NCBI RefSeq assembly: GCF_014873765.1
Contig: NZ_JADBGG010000006.1
Coordinates: 92,797 to 156,796 of the forward strand
Source of the DNA: Desulfomicrobium macestii
Lineage (GTDB): Bacteria; Desulfobacterota; Desulfovibrionia; Desulfovibrionales; Desulfomicrobiaceae
Length of the DNA: 64,000 nucleotides
Direction of reading: 5' to 3'
Shown here: one piece after another, positions 42,611 to 52,606 of the stretch
Layout of the letters: the number at the start of each line of letters is the position of its first letter
Position numbering within the stretch: position 1 is the first letter of the stretch
The notes under the pieces: generated by a model
Databases searched by the model: none
Told to the model about the DNA's origin: nothing
What the model saw: only the letters and a program-made list of their open reading frames with translations
Made by a program: the position numbers and the translations under genes

Positions 42611-44308
42611 CTACCGGATATAGCCCTGCTCCTCCAGAAAGAGCAGGATGACCTGCGCCGCTTCGACGGGCGTCATTTCGGTGGTGTCGATGGTCACCTC
42701 CGGGTTCGCCGGGGGAATGTAGGGGTCGTCGATGCCCGTGACGCCCTTGACGAGCCCGGCCCTGGCCTTGGCGTACAGCCCTTTCCTGTCGCGCTGCTCG
42801 CAGACCTCCAACGGCGTGTTCATGAAGACTTCGACGAATCCCCCTGACTGACTGATGAGATTGCGGTTATGCTCCCGCGCCTCGGGATAGGGTGCGATGG
42901 GGGCGCAGATGGCGATGCCGCCGTTCTTGGTGATCTCGCTGGCCACGAATCCGATGCGGCGGACATTGAGTTCGCGATGCTCCTTGGAAAAGGTCAGCTC
43001 GGACGAAAGATTGCGACGCACGATGTCGCCGTCGAGCAGGGTCACAGGCCGGTCGCGCATTTCCAGGAAGCGCGCCAGCAGGACCTTGGCCACCGTGGAC
43101 TTGCCCGCCCCCGACAGCCCGGTCAGAAAGATGGTGAAGCCCTGCTTGCTGCGCGGAGGGTGCGCCCGCCGCAACTCCTCCACCACGTCGGGAAAGGAGA
43201 ACCAGTCGGGGATTTCGATGCCGTGCTCCAGCCGGTGACGCAGCTCCTGCGAGGTGATGGCGCGCACGTTCATGCCCTCCTCCACCTCGTCTTCCGGCAG
43301 ATATTGGGCCTTCTCCTCGACATAGACCATCTCCCGCATGGGAATCATGGCGATGCCCGTCTCGCCCTCGTGAGCGCGGACCAGTTCCTGGGCCGCGCCT
43401 TTGGGATAGAAGGTGTCACCGGTTTCGGCAAAGGGATCCGCCTGATCCCCTGCCACCACGAAATGGGTGCAGCCGTAATTGCGACGGACCATGGCCTGCA
43501 GCAGGGCCTCGCGCGGTCCGGCCTTGCGCTGGTACAGAGGCACGAGCCCGAGACTGATCATGGTGCGGGGGAACTGGCGGACAAAGGCCTGGTAGGACCG
43601 GATCAACGTGTACTGGTCCAGATCGCCGTGGTACTGCACGCCCACGGCAGGGTGCAGCAGGATAGACGCACCGGCCTCGCGCGCGGCCCGGGAAATCATC
43701 TCCTTGTGCGCGCAGTGCAGATGCTGCTCGCTCTGAAAGCCGATAACCTTGCGCCAGCCATTCTGCGAAAACCGGCGGTGCATTTCCGACGGGGACAACC
43801 GGAGATCCTGGAAATCAAAGTGCAGGGGCAGTGAAAGCCCTTCCAGGCTTCCGCCGACATAATACCGGCCGGTGTTGGACAGGAGAAAGCGCACGGAAGG
43901 GTGCGCCGCCGGGTCGGCAGTCCCGAAGACTGCCGCCGCCTCCCGTTCAAGGTCCGGGATCCATACGTCGGACACCTGAAGGATTGCCAGCAGAAAACCT
44001 TCCTGATCCCTGAGCGCCAGCTTGCTCCCTGCCTCAAGCATCTGCCCAGTCTCAGAGGAAACATCCAGGCAGACCGGCAAGGGCCAAAGCTCTCCCGAGG
44101 CAAGGCGCATGTCCGACAGGACGCTCTCGTAGTCAGCCCGGTCCATGAAACCCTTCAGGGGAAAGAACGCGCGGTTCAAGAGCAGTTCGAGGTCGCAGAG
44201 CTGGCGGGTCTTCAGGTTGACCGAAGGAAGGGCCACCGCCTCGGAGCGCAGGGCCTCGGCACGCTGGAAATGGACGAGAAGCGATTCACTGTACATTGTC
44301 TGCCCCAT
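42611..44308 (-). CDS. Sulfate adenylyltransferase/APS kinase fusion with degenerate SAT site
   Basis: 565 residues. Residues 1-375 have the ATP sulfurylase fold (PUA-like start, FPLKGFMDRADYESVL, HPAVGVQYHGDL), but the catalytic QTRNPxHRxH is IGFQSEQHLHCAH and GRDHAGP is VAGDQADP: the substrate-binding Arg/Asn and a His are lost. Residues 388-565 are an intact APS kinase: P-loop GLSGAGKST, DGDIVRRNLSSELTFSKEHR, CEQRDRKGLYAKARAG, TGIDDPY. It should phosphorylate APS to PAPS; the SAT part may be inactive or changed in substrate. The dissimilatory sat is expected elsewhere. With cysQ next door, a role in sulfation of surface glycans is plausible. Confidence 0.85.
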   Translation of the reverse strand: MGQTMYSESLLVHFQRAEALRSEAVALPSVNLKTRQLCDLELLLNRAFFPLKGFMDRADYESVLSDMRLASGELWPLPVCLDVSSETGQMLEAGSKLALRDQEGFLLAILQVSDVWIPDLEREAAAVFGTADPAAHPSVRFLLSNTGRYYVGGSLEGLSLPLHFDFQDLRLSPSEMHRRFSQNGWRKVIGFQSEQHLHCAHKEMISRAAREAGASILLHPAVGVQYHGDLDQYTLIRSYQAFVRQFPRTMISLGLVPLYQRKAGPREALLQAMVRRNYGCTHFVVAGDQADPFAETGDTFYPKGAAQELVRAHEGETGIAMIPMREMVYVEEKAQYLPEDEVEEGMNVRAITSQELRHRLEHGIEIPDWFSFPDVVEELRRAHPPRSKQGFTIFLTGLSGAGKSTVAKVLLARFLEMRDRPVTLLDGDIVRRNLSSELTFSKEHRELNVRRIGFVASEITKNGGIAICAPIAPYPEAREHNRNLISQSGGFVEVFMNTPLEVCEQRDRKGLYAKARAGLVKGVTGIDDPYIPPANPEVTIDTTEMTPVEAAQVILLFLEEQGYIR

Positions 44309-44393
44309 AACAGTTCGTGTTGTTTGAGTCCGGTTAGAGCGCTTGCTACTTTTTGAATAATCAGACTGCTTACAAAATTTCAGGCATTCCCGA

Positions 44394-44513
44394 GGCCGTT
44401 CAAAAACCGTTCTGGCAAGGCGTGAAGTGATTTTGGAGGGTGAAGTGTAGCCGTCTACATGAAGCCTTCAAAATTGCTGAACAACGCAGTCCAGAACGGA
44501 TTTTTCAACGGCC
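44394..44513. repeat. 120-base imperfect inverted repeat, MITE/REP-like
   Basis: GGCCGTTCAAAAACCGTTCT at the left end and its near-complement ending CAACGGCC at 44513 pair over about 22 bases. The interior continues to pair (GATTTTGGAGGGTGAAGTG with the CTTCATG...CTTCAAAATT side) to a central GTAGCCGTCTAC. The whole element could fold into one long hairpin. It lies between the SAT/APSK start and the cysQ stop. Probably a non-autonomous dispersed element. Confidence 0.75.
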
Positions 44514-44515
44514 GA

Positions 44516-45322
<807 letters not shown>

Positions 45323-45411
45323 GATGTGTTCCAAGTTGCTTTGCGTTTCGTGACAGAAGATGGCTTCGGCCTGAAGACGAAGGCTGCAGGTGTCCGGTCA
45401 TTTCGAAGAAC

Positions 45412-45437
45412 TGGATTCCCGCCTGCGCGGGAATGAC
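45412..45437. repeat. Short palindromic dispersed-type repeat
   Basis: TGGATTCCCGCCTGCGCGGG followed by AATGAC; core ATTCCCGC...GCGGGAAT. This matches the well-known family of intergenic ATTCCC/GGGAAT repeats (dRS3-like) seen in many proteobacteria. It lies between cysQ and the sulfatase-family gene. Confidence 0.7.
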
Positions 45438-45481
45438 ATCCTGCCGGTGCCGGTCTGTTGTGCGTCGCACACATGACGTCC

Positions 45482-47014
45482 TTACCCGTGCGCCCCTGAA
45501 AGGAAAAGCCACTCGCCGGCCAGTTGATCCATTGCGAGGTCGCGCCGGTCTGTACCGACGTTTCCGCCGCTGCTCCACAGGACGTATTCGACATCTCCGC
45601 AAGGCGTTCCCAGTTCGGCGTAAACCCTGGTCATGATGGGGACGTGGTCACCGTACCAGCACAATTCCACGGACCGGTCGCAAGCTGACGCTCCTTCGGC
45701 GAGCATGCCGATCATGGCGTCGGCGTTGCGCAGGTGGCGCAGGTAGATGGTCAGGTCGTCGCAGCCGGCGGGCGGCGGGGTGGTGAAGGTGCGCTTCGCA
45801 TCCCCCGGGTTCACTTTTTCCAGGTGCAGCGGGCCGTGGTTTTCCATGGTGATGGCGAAGATAAACGTCGGTTCCTCGGCCTTTTGCAGGGCGTCAAGGA
45901 CGGTTTCGGCCAGGGACGTGTCGCTGACGTACGGGCCGAAGCGCCGGGCGCCGGCAAATTTCTCGATCCCCCAGAAATCGTCGAATCCCATGCGCGGCAT
46001 GACCTTGTCGCGCAGGTAGAAGCCCCGATGGTACGGATGGATGCACAGGGTGCGGTAGCCGTGCGAGCGCAGGACTTCGGCCAGGGTCATGACCTCCCAG
46101 CCTCGCGCCAGGGCCCGGTACGGGTTGAAGCGGTGCGCTCCGAGCAGGGCATTGTCCACGCCGGTCAAAAAGGAGAACTCCGTGCGGATGGTGTTGGCTC
46201 CCCAGGCCGGGACGCGCAAAGTGCCCCAGGCCCGTGCCCCGGCCTTGACCCTGTCGTACTCGGCCAGCAGCTCGGGACGTATGCCTGGATAAAGCCGACG
46301 GGGGTCGAAAAAGGATTCGCTCTGCACTGCCACCATGTGGGGCAGAGGCTCATGTGTTTCACGAGCCGAAGAGGCGATGCGTACATCCAATCCCTCGAAG
46401 GCTGAGGTCACGGCCGGGAGCGTGCGGCTGGACACCCCGTAACGCCAGAGGCTGGCCACGAAACCACAGGCGCGCAGGTCTTGCCGGGGGGTGAAGCTCA
46501 TGGACAGGGGGCGTCGTTCGGCCGCCCGTACGCAGGCCAGGCCCACAGCCGCCACGGCGCCGCCGCCAAAGGCGGAGGCGCTCCAGTCGAAGCGCAGGAG
46601 GGATCCGGCCTGGGTGACGGCGAAATAGAGCAGCGCGAGGCCGCCCGCCACCGAAATCAGGAAGTTCCCCCAGCCGAAAAAGGGGATGTAGAGGCGCGGG
46701 TAGCGGACCATGTCCGTGAAATATTCGTAGTCCTGAAAGACGAAGGGTTCGCCCAGGGATGCGGCCTTGGCGTTGCCGACCAGCACGAGGATGAGGAAAA
46801 GCACCGCCAGACAGCCCGTCGCCAGCCAGGGGTTGCCCAGCAGCACGGTCAGGATTCCGGTCATGACGGACAGCACCCCCGCGTGCAGGGCCCAGGCCCT
46901 GGCCGGGCGCGCGAACGACGGCCGAGGGTTAAGAAGCAGCTCCAGGGCCGCAGCCACGAGAATACTCGCTATGGCGGCCGCCACAGGGGCGAGCAGGGCG
47001 TGATCAGCGCGCAT
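45482..47014 (-). CDS. LTA synthase-type membrane sulfatase (phosphoglycerol/phosphoethanolamine transferase-like)
   Basis: 510 residues: four or five N-terminal membrane helices (LLAPVAAAIASILVAAALEL first), then a periplasmic sulfatase-fold domain. VAVQSESFFDPRRLYP starts the domain, WGANTIRTEFSFLTGV carries the likely Thr nucleophile, RGFYLRDKVMPRMGFDDFWG and FAITMENHGPL are typical, and CWYGDHVPIM supplies metal ligands. LtaS-like enzymes add glycerol- or ethanolamine-phosphate to glycans. Last gene of the nine-gene chain; start overlaps the SDR stop by 11 bases. Confidence 0.85.
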   Translation of the reverse strand: MRADHALLAPVAAAIASILVAAALELLLNPRPSFARPARAWALHAGVLSVMTGILTVLLGNPWLATGCLAVLFLILVLVGNAKAASLGEPFVFQDYEYFTDMVRYPRLYIPFFGWGNFLISVAGGLALLYFAVTQAGSLLRFDWSASAFGGGAVAAVGLACVRAAERRPLSMSFTPRQDLRACGFVASLWRYGVSSRTLPAVTSAFEGLDVRIASSARETHEPLPHMVAVQSESFFDPRRLYPGIRPELLAEYDRVKAGARAWGTLRVPAWGANTIRTEFSFLTGVDNALLGAHRFNPYRALARGWEVMTLAEVLRSHGYRTLCIHPYHRGFYLRDKVMPRMGFDDFWGIEKFAGARRFGPYVSDTSLAETVLDALQKAEEPTFIFAITMENHGPLHLEKVNPGDAKRTFTTPPPAGCDDLTIYLRHLRNADAMIGMLAEGASACDRSVELCWYGDHVPIMTRVYAELGTPCGDVEYVLWSSGGNVGTDRRDLAMDQLAGEWLFLSGAHG

Positions 47015-47786
47015 AGCCCAGCCAGCGCACGATGCGCGTCGACAGGGCCGCAGGCAGCACCGCCAGCCACCACGTGCCCCAGTTCAGGGGGAAGGGGAAG
47101 CTGATGCGCGCCCGGTCCCGCTCCAGGCCCCGGCGGATGCATTTCGCAGCCCGGTCGGGGGGCCAGAGAAAGGGCTTGGGGCCGGGCATGTGGTCGCACA
47201 TGGCGGACGCGACGTAGCCGGGCATGACCACGCTGACCCGGATGCCCCTGGGCCCGAGCCACCCGCGCAAGGCCTCGCCGTAGGCCTTCAGGGCCGCCTT
47301 GCTGGCGCTGTAGGACGGCGTCAGCGGCAGGCCGAAGTACCCGGCCAGGGAGCTGAAGATGGCGATCTGCCCTGCCCCGCGCGCAAGCATGTCCGGCAGC
47401 AGGGCGTCGATGACGGCCATGCAGCCCTTCACGTTTACGTCCATGAGTGCCTCGGCCTCGCCCCAGGGCTCAGGCTCCCCCGCAGGGCCGACATTGGTAT
47501 TCATGCCCGCCGCCAGGATCGCCACGTCCGGGGCCCCCGCCGCGCAGACCGTCCGCACCCAGAGTCGCAAAGCGTCCGTGTCGCGCACGTCGCAGGCGTG
47601 GACATGCACCTGCGCGCCGGCAGCCCGGCACGAGGCGGCCAGGCTATCAAGAAGATCAACGTTCCTGCCGTGCAGAAAAAGGGTCGCGCCCTCGGTGGCG
47701 TACAACCCGGCAAGAGCCGAGCCGATGGCCCCGGTCGCGCCCGTGATCAGGACGCGCCGCCCGTTTCCGTCATTTCGCTTCGCCAC
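47004..47786 (-). CDS. Short-chain dehydrogenase/reductase
   Basis: 260 residues from a GTG at 47786 (VAKRNDGNGRRVLITGATGA), with AGGAGG four bases before and inside the end of the preceding GT2 gene. Rossmann motif LITGATGAIGSALA near residue 13, ILAAGMNTN, and the catalytic S...YxxxK: FSSLAGYFGLPLTPSYSASK near residue 145. An extra C-terminal helix (FPLNWGTWWLAVLPAALSTR) could touch the membrane, as in capsule-locus SDRs. It probably reduces or oxidises a sugar or lipid during glycan assembly. Confidence 0.88.
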   Translation of the reverse strand: MAKRNDGNGRRVLITGATGAIGSALAGLYATEGATLFLHGRNVDLLDSLAASCRAAGAQVHVHACDVRDTDALRLWVRTVCAAGAPDVAILAAGMNTNVGPAGEPEPWGEAEALMDVNVKGCMAVIDALLPDMLARGAGQIAIFSSLAGYFGLPLTPSYSASKAALKAYGEALRGWLGPRGIRVSVVMPGYVASAMCDHMPGPKPFLWPPDRAAKCIRRGLERDRARISFPFPLNWGTWWLAVLPAALSTRIVRWLGYAR

Positions 47787-49245
47787 GCAGCCTCCTGTCC
47801 CGCCGGCCCCAGTGCAGAACCATGCCGAAACCCAGGCAGGCCGTGACGCTGATGGGCAAGAGGACGACATTCCCGGTCATCACCCCAGTCACCGTCGTCA
47901 GCACGGCGTAGGCGAGGGAAAACATCTCCCCCCGATGCAGCCAGGCGTCTATTTTCGGCCGCTCCAGGCAGGCCTCATCCCCGCACTTGGGGGTGCGGTT
48001 GAACTCCTCGAACACGCCCCGGGCGGCGCGGATGCCGCCCACGAAATAGTACAGGGCCATGGGCAGGAAAAGGCTGACGTAGGCGTAGACATGGGGAAGA
48101 GTGCGCAAGACTCCCCTGCCCCTCGCAAAATCCTCCCACATGGGCGATCCGACGATGTTGGCAAAGCCCCAGACGGCCACGAGGGCGAAGAAGGCCAGGG
48201 CCGCCAGCACGAACCCGGCGCCCTCGAACTGCATGAAGAGCGTCAGGGGCAGGCTGAGCAGGAACAGGCCGTAGATGGACGCCAGCAAGAGCGACGAAAA
48301 CATCATGGACATGGCGTGCAGACGCCGCAGCAGCGGCATTTTTTTGCGGAACATGCTTCCGCCGTGGCGGAAGGCGCTGTGCATCAGGCCGCGCCCCCAG
48401 CGCTCGCGCTGGACGCGAAAGGCGCTGACCGTCTCCGGCAGGATGGACATGGACACCACGTCCTTCAGGTACGCGTATTTCCAGTCCCCAAGCTGGGCCT
48501 TGTAGCCGATGTCCACGTCCTCGGTGGCCGTGGCCGCCTTCCAGCCGCCCAGGGCTTCCATGCAGGCCCGGCGCCAGACGCAGGAACTGCCGCTCAGAGA
48601 GGCCATGTTGCCCTCCTCGCTCAGCCCCACGGTGACGAACTGCTGATGCCCCATCTCCATGGCCTGGAACTGCGTCAGGAAGGACGCGTTCCGGTTCTCG
48701 TAGTCGATGCCGGTCTGCAGGAAGCCGAGGCTCGGGTCCTTGAAGCAGGGTATGGTCTTGAGCAGGAAATCCGGGGGCGGCACGAAGTCCGCGTCGAAAA
48801 TGGCCAGGAATTCGGCGTCGATCTGGGCCGCGCCGTAGCTCAGGTTTCCGGCCTTGGAGCAGCGCCGCGAGCGCCGCTTCAGGTAGCGGATGTTCACGCC
48901 CCGGGCCGCGTACTCCTCGACCAGGGATTTGGCCAGATCAGTGGTCATGTCCGTGGAATCGTCGAGCACCGCGATTTCCAGCTTCTCCCGTGGATAGCGC
49001 AGACTGCAGGCCGCATGGATGAGGCGGCCGATCACCCCGGACTCGTTGCAGACCGGCAGGAAAACCCCCACCCGCGGCAAGAATTCCTCCTCTTCTTGCG
49101 GCCACAGGCGGATCTCCGCCAGCTTGCGGCGCTGGGCCTGGCTGGACACCCGGACCATGCGCAGTTCCAGGAGCACGTAGACCGCGAAGCAGGCGATCAC
49201 GGCGTAGAAGACCAGTTCCATCAGCGTGGCCAAAAACTGCATCAT
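47770..49245 (-). CDS. Processive-type family 2 glycosyltransferase
   Basis: 491 residues with an N-terminal helix (LVFYAVIACFAVYVLLEL), a GT-A catalytic domain and four or five C-terminal helices, as in cellulose-synthase-like enzymes. Catalytic marks: GVFLPVCNESGVI near residue 60, VLDDSTD near residue 92, IFDADFVPP near residue 149, ATEDVDIGYK, and QRERWGRG (QxxRW). Likely polymerises or begins a membrane-linked glycan using a nucleotide sugar. Two adjacent ATGs could serve as start. Three bases separate it from the CgeB-like gene. Confidence 0.92.
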   Translation of the reverse strand: MMQFLATLMELVFYAVIACFAVYVLLELRMVRVSSQAQRRKLAEIRLWPQEEEEFLPRVGVFLPVCNESGVIGRLIHAACSLRYPREKLEIAVLDDSTDMTTDLAKSLVEEYAARGVNIRYLKRRSRRCSKAGNLSYGAAQIDAEFLAIFDADFVPPPDFLLKTIPCFKDPSLGFLQTGIDYENRNASFLTQFQAMEMGHQQFVTVGLSEEGNMASLSGSSCVWRRACMEALGGWKAATATEDVDIGYKAQLGDWKYAYLKDVVSMSILPETVSAFRVQRERWGRGLMHSAFRHGGSMFRKKMPLLRRLHAMSMMFSSLLLASIYGLFLLSLPLTLFMQFEGAGFVLAALAFFALVAVWGFANIVGSPMWEDFARGRGVLRTLPHVYAYVSLFLPMALYYFVGGIRAARGVFEEFNRTPKCGDEACLERPKIDAWLHRGEMFSLAYAVLTTVTGVMTGNVVLLPISVTACLGFGMVLHWGRRDRRLRGEAK

Positions 49246-49248
49246 GGT

Positions 49249-50334
49249 TCAGACCCCGGCCGTTGCGCAGATGTCCTGCAGCCGATGGCTCCAGGTGTGG
49301 GCGGTGCTCACATAACGGGCCCCTTCGGCCGCCCGCTCCAGGTCCGTGCTGTCCGGGCCGTGGCGCAGGCGCGCGAAAGTCTCCCTGGCCTCCTCCGGGG
49401 TGGAGACCACCTGGCAGTACGGGGCGAAATGCCTGGTCACGCACGCGCTGGGGTTGGTCATGGCGATGCCGCCGCAGGCCAGGATTTCGAGCAGCCTGCG
49501 GGAGCACATGGTCTCGGAGTCCGTGACGGAGTTGACGTTGATGGACAGGGCGTGGCTCTTGTAGAGGCGGCCGGTTTCCCAGTGCGAAACGCGCGGGTGG
49601 ACCCGGACCGCGCCCGTCTCGGGGAAGCTGAATTCGAACCGCCTGGACAGGCGGTCGTGGTTGCGGTCGAAAACATCGATGCGCGCCCCTGACTCCTGCG
49701 CGGCCTCGAAAAGCATGTCCAGGTACAGGCGGCGCGAGTTCAGGATCTTGCGGTAATAGCTGCCCGTGAAGCAGGCCGTGCGGGTCGAGAAATCGAAGCC
49801 GTCAAAGGAGTGGAAGGCCGGCTGATACGGGATCATGAGCGTGCCGACGGTGGTGCCGGAGGGCGCGACGGCCCGGTAGCGCGGGACGCAGGTCGCGTCC
49901 GTGGTGAAGATATGGTCGAAGTTTTTGGCCACGTCGATGAAGTGGTCGAAGAACGCGCCGTCGTCCTTGTTCCAGAACACGGTGGGGATGCCTAGGGACC
50001 GGGCGCAGTCCAGGACGCGGAAGATGGCCGTCGGCCTGGTCAGCCGCATCCAGCGCGACTGCCTGGCCAACTCGTAGCGCCAGCACCCGCACCAGCCGTG
50101 AAAGGCCGACTCCACGAGCAGCAGGTCCGGCCGCCAGGAGCGCAGCACGTCAGAAAAGTTCTTGGGCGTGACGTTTCGGACCCGGCATTCGAAGGTCAGG
50201 CAGGTTTCGGTCAAATGGTCGGCGATGAGGGCGACCTTGAGCCTCGCGAATTCCCCCTTCCGTTCGGTCACGACCGGGGCCTGGGGATAGTTGTAGAACG
50301 TGGCGCTGAATTTGCGGGCGATCAGTCCGAGCAT
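49249..50334 (-). CDS. CgeB-like glycosyltransferase
   Basis: 361 residues. The N-terminal part reads as a GT-B fold (RPDLLLVESAFHGWCG, IPTVFWNKDDGAFFDHFIDV) and the C-terminal part has the family pattern YKSHALSINVNSVTDSE, MCSRRLLEILACGGIAMTNP. This resembles the CgeB/DUF3880 group that decorates spore coats or surface polymers. Donor sugar unknown. Starts 13 bases inside the preceding GT4 gene. Confidence 0.82.
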   Translation of the reverse strand: MLGLIARKFSATFYNYPQAPVVTERKGEFARLKVALIADHLTETCLTFECRVRNVTPKNFSDVLRSWRPDLLLVESAFHGWCGCWRYELARQSRWMRLTRPTAIFRVLDCARSLGIPTVFWNKDDGAFFDHFIDVAKNFDHIFTTDATCVPRYRAVAPSGTTVGTLMIPYQPAFHSFDGFDFSTRTACFTGSYYRKILNSRRLYLDMLFEAAQESGARIDVFDRNHDRLSRRFEFSFPETGAVRVHPRVSHWETGRLYKSHALSINVNSVTDSETMCSRRLLEILACGGIAMTNPSACVTRHFAPYCQVVSTPEEARETFARLRHGPDSTDLERAAEGARYVSTAHTWSHRLQDICATAGV

Positions 50335-51632
50335 GGCTTTGCCTCGCTTTGCCCGTGCGGCTCAAGCACCCCGCCCACGAATCGATCCCAGGTCCTGTGC
50401 CCCAGCACATACTGCCTGGCCTTGGCGCCCAGACCCGCCAGCCGGGCAGGCTCGCGCAGCGCCCCCTCGATCACCCCGGCCAGGTCCGCCGCGTCGCCGG
50501 CCCGGAAGAACCAGCCGGCGGGGTCGGACCCAAGCTCGTCGCGGAACACGGGCAAATCCGGCACGATGACGGGCTTGGCCATGGCCAGGGCCTCCACCAA
50601 TTTGATGGGCGGCACGATCTCGCAGACCTGGAAGGGCTTGCGGGGCAGGCAGACCAGGGAACAGCGGGCGATCATGTCCCGCGCCACGGCCGGCTCCATC
50701 CGTCCCAGGAAGCGCACCTGCCGCGTCAGACCCAGACGAGCGGACAAGGCTTCCAGATCCCGCCTGGCTTCCCCTTCGCCCGCGATCCTGACTTGAACCG
50801 CCCGGCCTTGCCCCGCAAGCAGCGCGACAGCTTCAAGCAAGGTGTCCAATCCTTCGTAGACGATCAGCGATCCGGCGTACCCTATGGTGTTCGGCTCGGC
50901 CATTGCGGGGTCAGCCGCCAGGACATCGCCAGGGTCGATGCAGTTGGGAAGCAGGGACATCCGCTCTGCCGGTACTCCCCAGTTCTCCCGCACGTAGCGC
51001 CCGAGCTGCTCTGAAATCACGAACAGCCTGTCCGCGTTGCGGGCAACCAGCGCTTCCAGCTCAAGGCCCTGCCTGAATGCCTGTGACCTTTCGTATTCCG
51101 GCATTCGGGAAATGCGCGTCAGTTCCCAAAGGCCCCGCATCTCATAGTGAAACGGTATGCCCAGCTGCCTGGCCGCCAAGAGCGCGGGCAACGCGTTGAC
51201 ATGATTCGATGCCGCATGGATTGCCGCCACACGCTCCCGGATTGCCATCCTGATGATGGGCTTGGCCGCAAGAAAGGCATAGGCCAGCACCGGCACGTTA
51301 TTGAATGGACGCCGCGCATGGCGGTATTCCACGCCACCCGCAAGCGTCCGGCTTTCGGCGGCATCGCAACACCTGTCATTGCGATCCCACGGATAGCCCG
51401 GACGCGTCATGGCGCACACGTTGGTGCCGGCATCACGCAACGCACGGATCACGGCCTGGGTGCGCGTGGTGTAGCCGCTGATGTGATAGGGCAGGCAACT
51501 GGCCGGAACATAGAGCATCCGGTCGGCAACCGGCACGAATGCCGGTTCAGACCGTCTTGCTTGGCGCAACCGCCACGAAAGCGTCGCTCCTGTGACCTGG
51601 CGGCTCAATGACAAGTAATGCTCGGAAATCAC
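50322..51632 (-). CDS. Family 4 glycosyltransferase
   Basis: 436 residues from a GTG at 51632 whose GTGA overlaps the deacetylase stop. GT-B fold: an N-terminal acceptor domain (YVPASCLPYHISGYTTRTQA), then the donor domain with TIGYAGSLIVYEGLDTLLEA near residue 260, VRIAGEGEARRDLEAL, VRFLGRM and the retaining-GT signature EIVPPIKLVEALAMAKPVIV (E-x7-E type) near residue 370. Adds a sugar to a growing glycan on the cytoplasmic face. Confidence 0.9.
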   Translation of the reverse strand: MISEHYLSLSRQVTGATLSWRLRQARRSEPAFVPVADRMLYVPASCLPYHISGYTTRTQAVIRALRDAGTNVCAMTRPGYPWDRNDRCCDAAESRTLAGGVEYRHARRPFNNVPVLAYAFLAAKPIIRMAIRERVAAIHAASNHVNALPALLAARQLGIPFHYEMRGLWELTRISRMPEYERSQAFRQGLELEALVARNADRLFVISEQLGRYVRENWGVPAERMSLLPNCIDPGDVLAADPAMAEPNTIGYAGSLIVYEGLDTLLEAVALLAGQGRAVQVRIAGEGEARRDLEALSARLGLTRQVRFLGRMEPAVARDMIARCSLVCLPRKPFQVCEIVPPIKLVEALAMAKPVIVPDLPVFRDELGSDPAGWFFRAGDAADLAGVIEGALREPARLAGLGAKARQYVLGHRTWDRFVGGVLEPHGQSEAKPCSD

Positions 51633-52603
51633 GATATCACCTTTCCCCGGCTGTCCGGGATCCTCAGTTCTGTCAGCGCCATATCCACGGAATGTGTTGT
51701 CCTGATCTTTCCACGCGCATGCAAATCCAGAAAATCACCTGTTGTGATGATGTCGCAGTCCTTTGACAATTTGCGGACCAATCGCCGATAGCTCTCGATC
51801 CGCCGATCGTCGCGATAGTGCGCATGGCCATTCTCATCCCAGTGCAGCAGACTCCAGGAGTGCATGAGCAGCACCAGGAACGAACTGTCGATGCCCAGCG
51901 CAAACGGCCAGACCATCCGCCATGGAGGCACAAAAAACGTGTTCGAATAGGGGCATGAAAACCGTTCCCAGCCAAGCCCGTCATGAAACGGCAACGGCCT
52001 CCTCTCGGAGACTGGGACTTCGATGATCCCGTTCGACCAGGCAAAGGGTGCGTTGGTCGGTTCGCCGTAAGGACAGACGCCGTCCAAAAACGCCTTCATG
52101 GAATTGTTGAAGGACAGCGCAATGCCTGTGGAACGAAGCGCGCGAAGAGTCGCGGCGTTCCAGCGGAAAGAACCGGCCCGGAATGCCACGAGGGGCTTGT
52201 TGGTGATATCCGAGATGAATTTGCCGAAATGACGCAGCGTGAACTCGGCCTTGGGCAGGCCGAACTGGTTCATGAATCTGGGTCGATAGTCGAAGCCGTG
52301 CTCCACCCAGAACGCTTCCGGCAAATACTCGGGATGGACATGCAGCTGGACATCCTGTCCGGCTTGATCCAGCCAGCGTACGACCTCGGCGACTTGATCC
52401 CCGTAAGCATACGCGCCGCACACGTCGACGAAAAAGACATGCCGGGCCCCGACCTCGTCGCCGATCCGGCACATCTCGCGAATCCCGGCGGAGGCATTTC
52501 CATGCCTCCCCCAGATCAACCTCTGCACATGATCTTCAGCCGCGCGCCTGGGCAGGGCCTCCGTATCGACGGTCAGCATCGCGTAACGATTTTTTCCCGG
52601 CAT
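51629..52603 (-). CDS. Polysaccharide deacetylase-like protein (NodB fold)
   Basis: 324 residues. YAMLTVDTEALPRR near residue 8 has the catalytic Asp region, LHVHPEYLPEAFW near residue 90 the HxxxH-like metal ligands, and VAFRAGSFRWN near residue 145 the RxGS motif; LLMHSWSLLHW comes near residue 240. Enzymes of this fold remove N- or O-acetyl groups from glycans. No signal peptide, so it would act on cytoplasmic intermediates. Four bases follow the hydrolase stop. Confidence 0.82.
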   Translation of the reverse strand: MPGKNRYAMLTVDTEALPRRAAEDHVQRLIWGRHGNASAGIREMCRIGDEVGARHVFFVDVCGAYAYGDQVAEVVRWLDQAGQDVQLHVHPEYLPEAFWVEHGFDYRPRFMNQFGLPKAEFTLRHFGKFISDITNKPLVAFRAGSFRWNAATLRALRSTGIALSFNNSMKAFLDGVCPYGEPTNAPFAWSNGIIEVPVSERRPLPFHDGLGWERFSCPYSNTFFVPPWRMVWPFALGIDSSFLVLLMHSWSLLHWDENGHAHYRDDRRIESYRRLVRKLSKDCDIITTGDFLDLHARGKIRTTHSVDMALTELRIPDSRGKVIS

Positions 52604-52606
52604 GAC

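Noticed and set aside
47359..49692. Plus-strand ORF of 777 residues, the second longest open frame in the window
   Set aside because: Runs opposite the SDR and GT2 genes, both with catalytic motifs; the translation has no recognisable domain.
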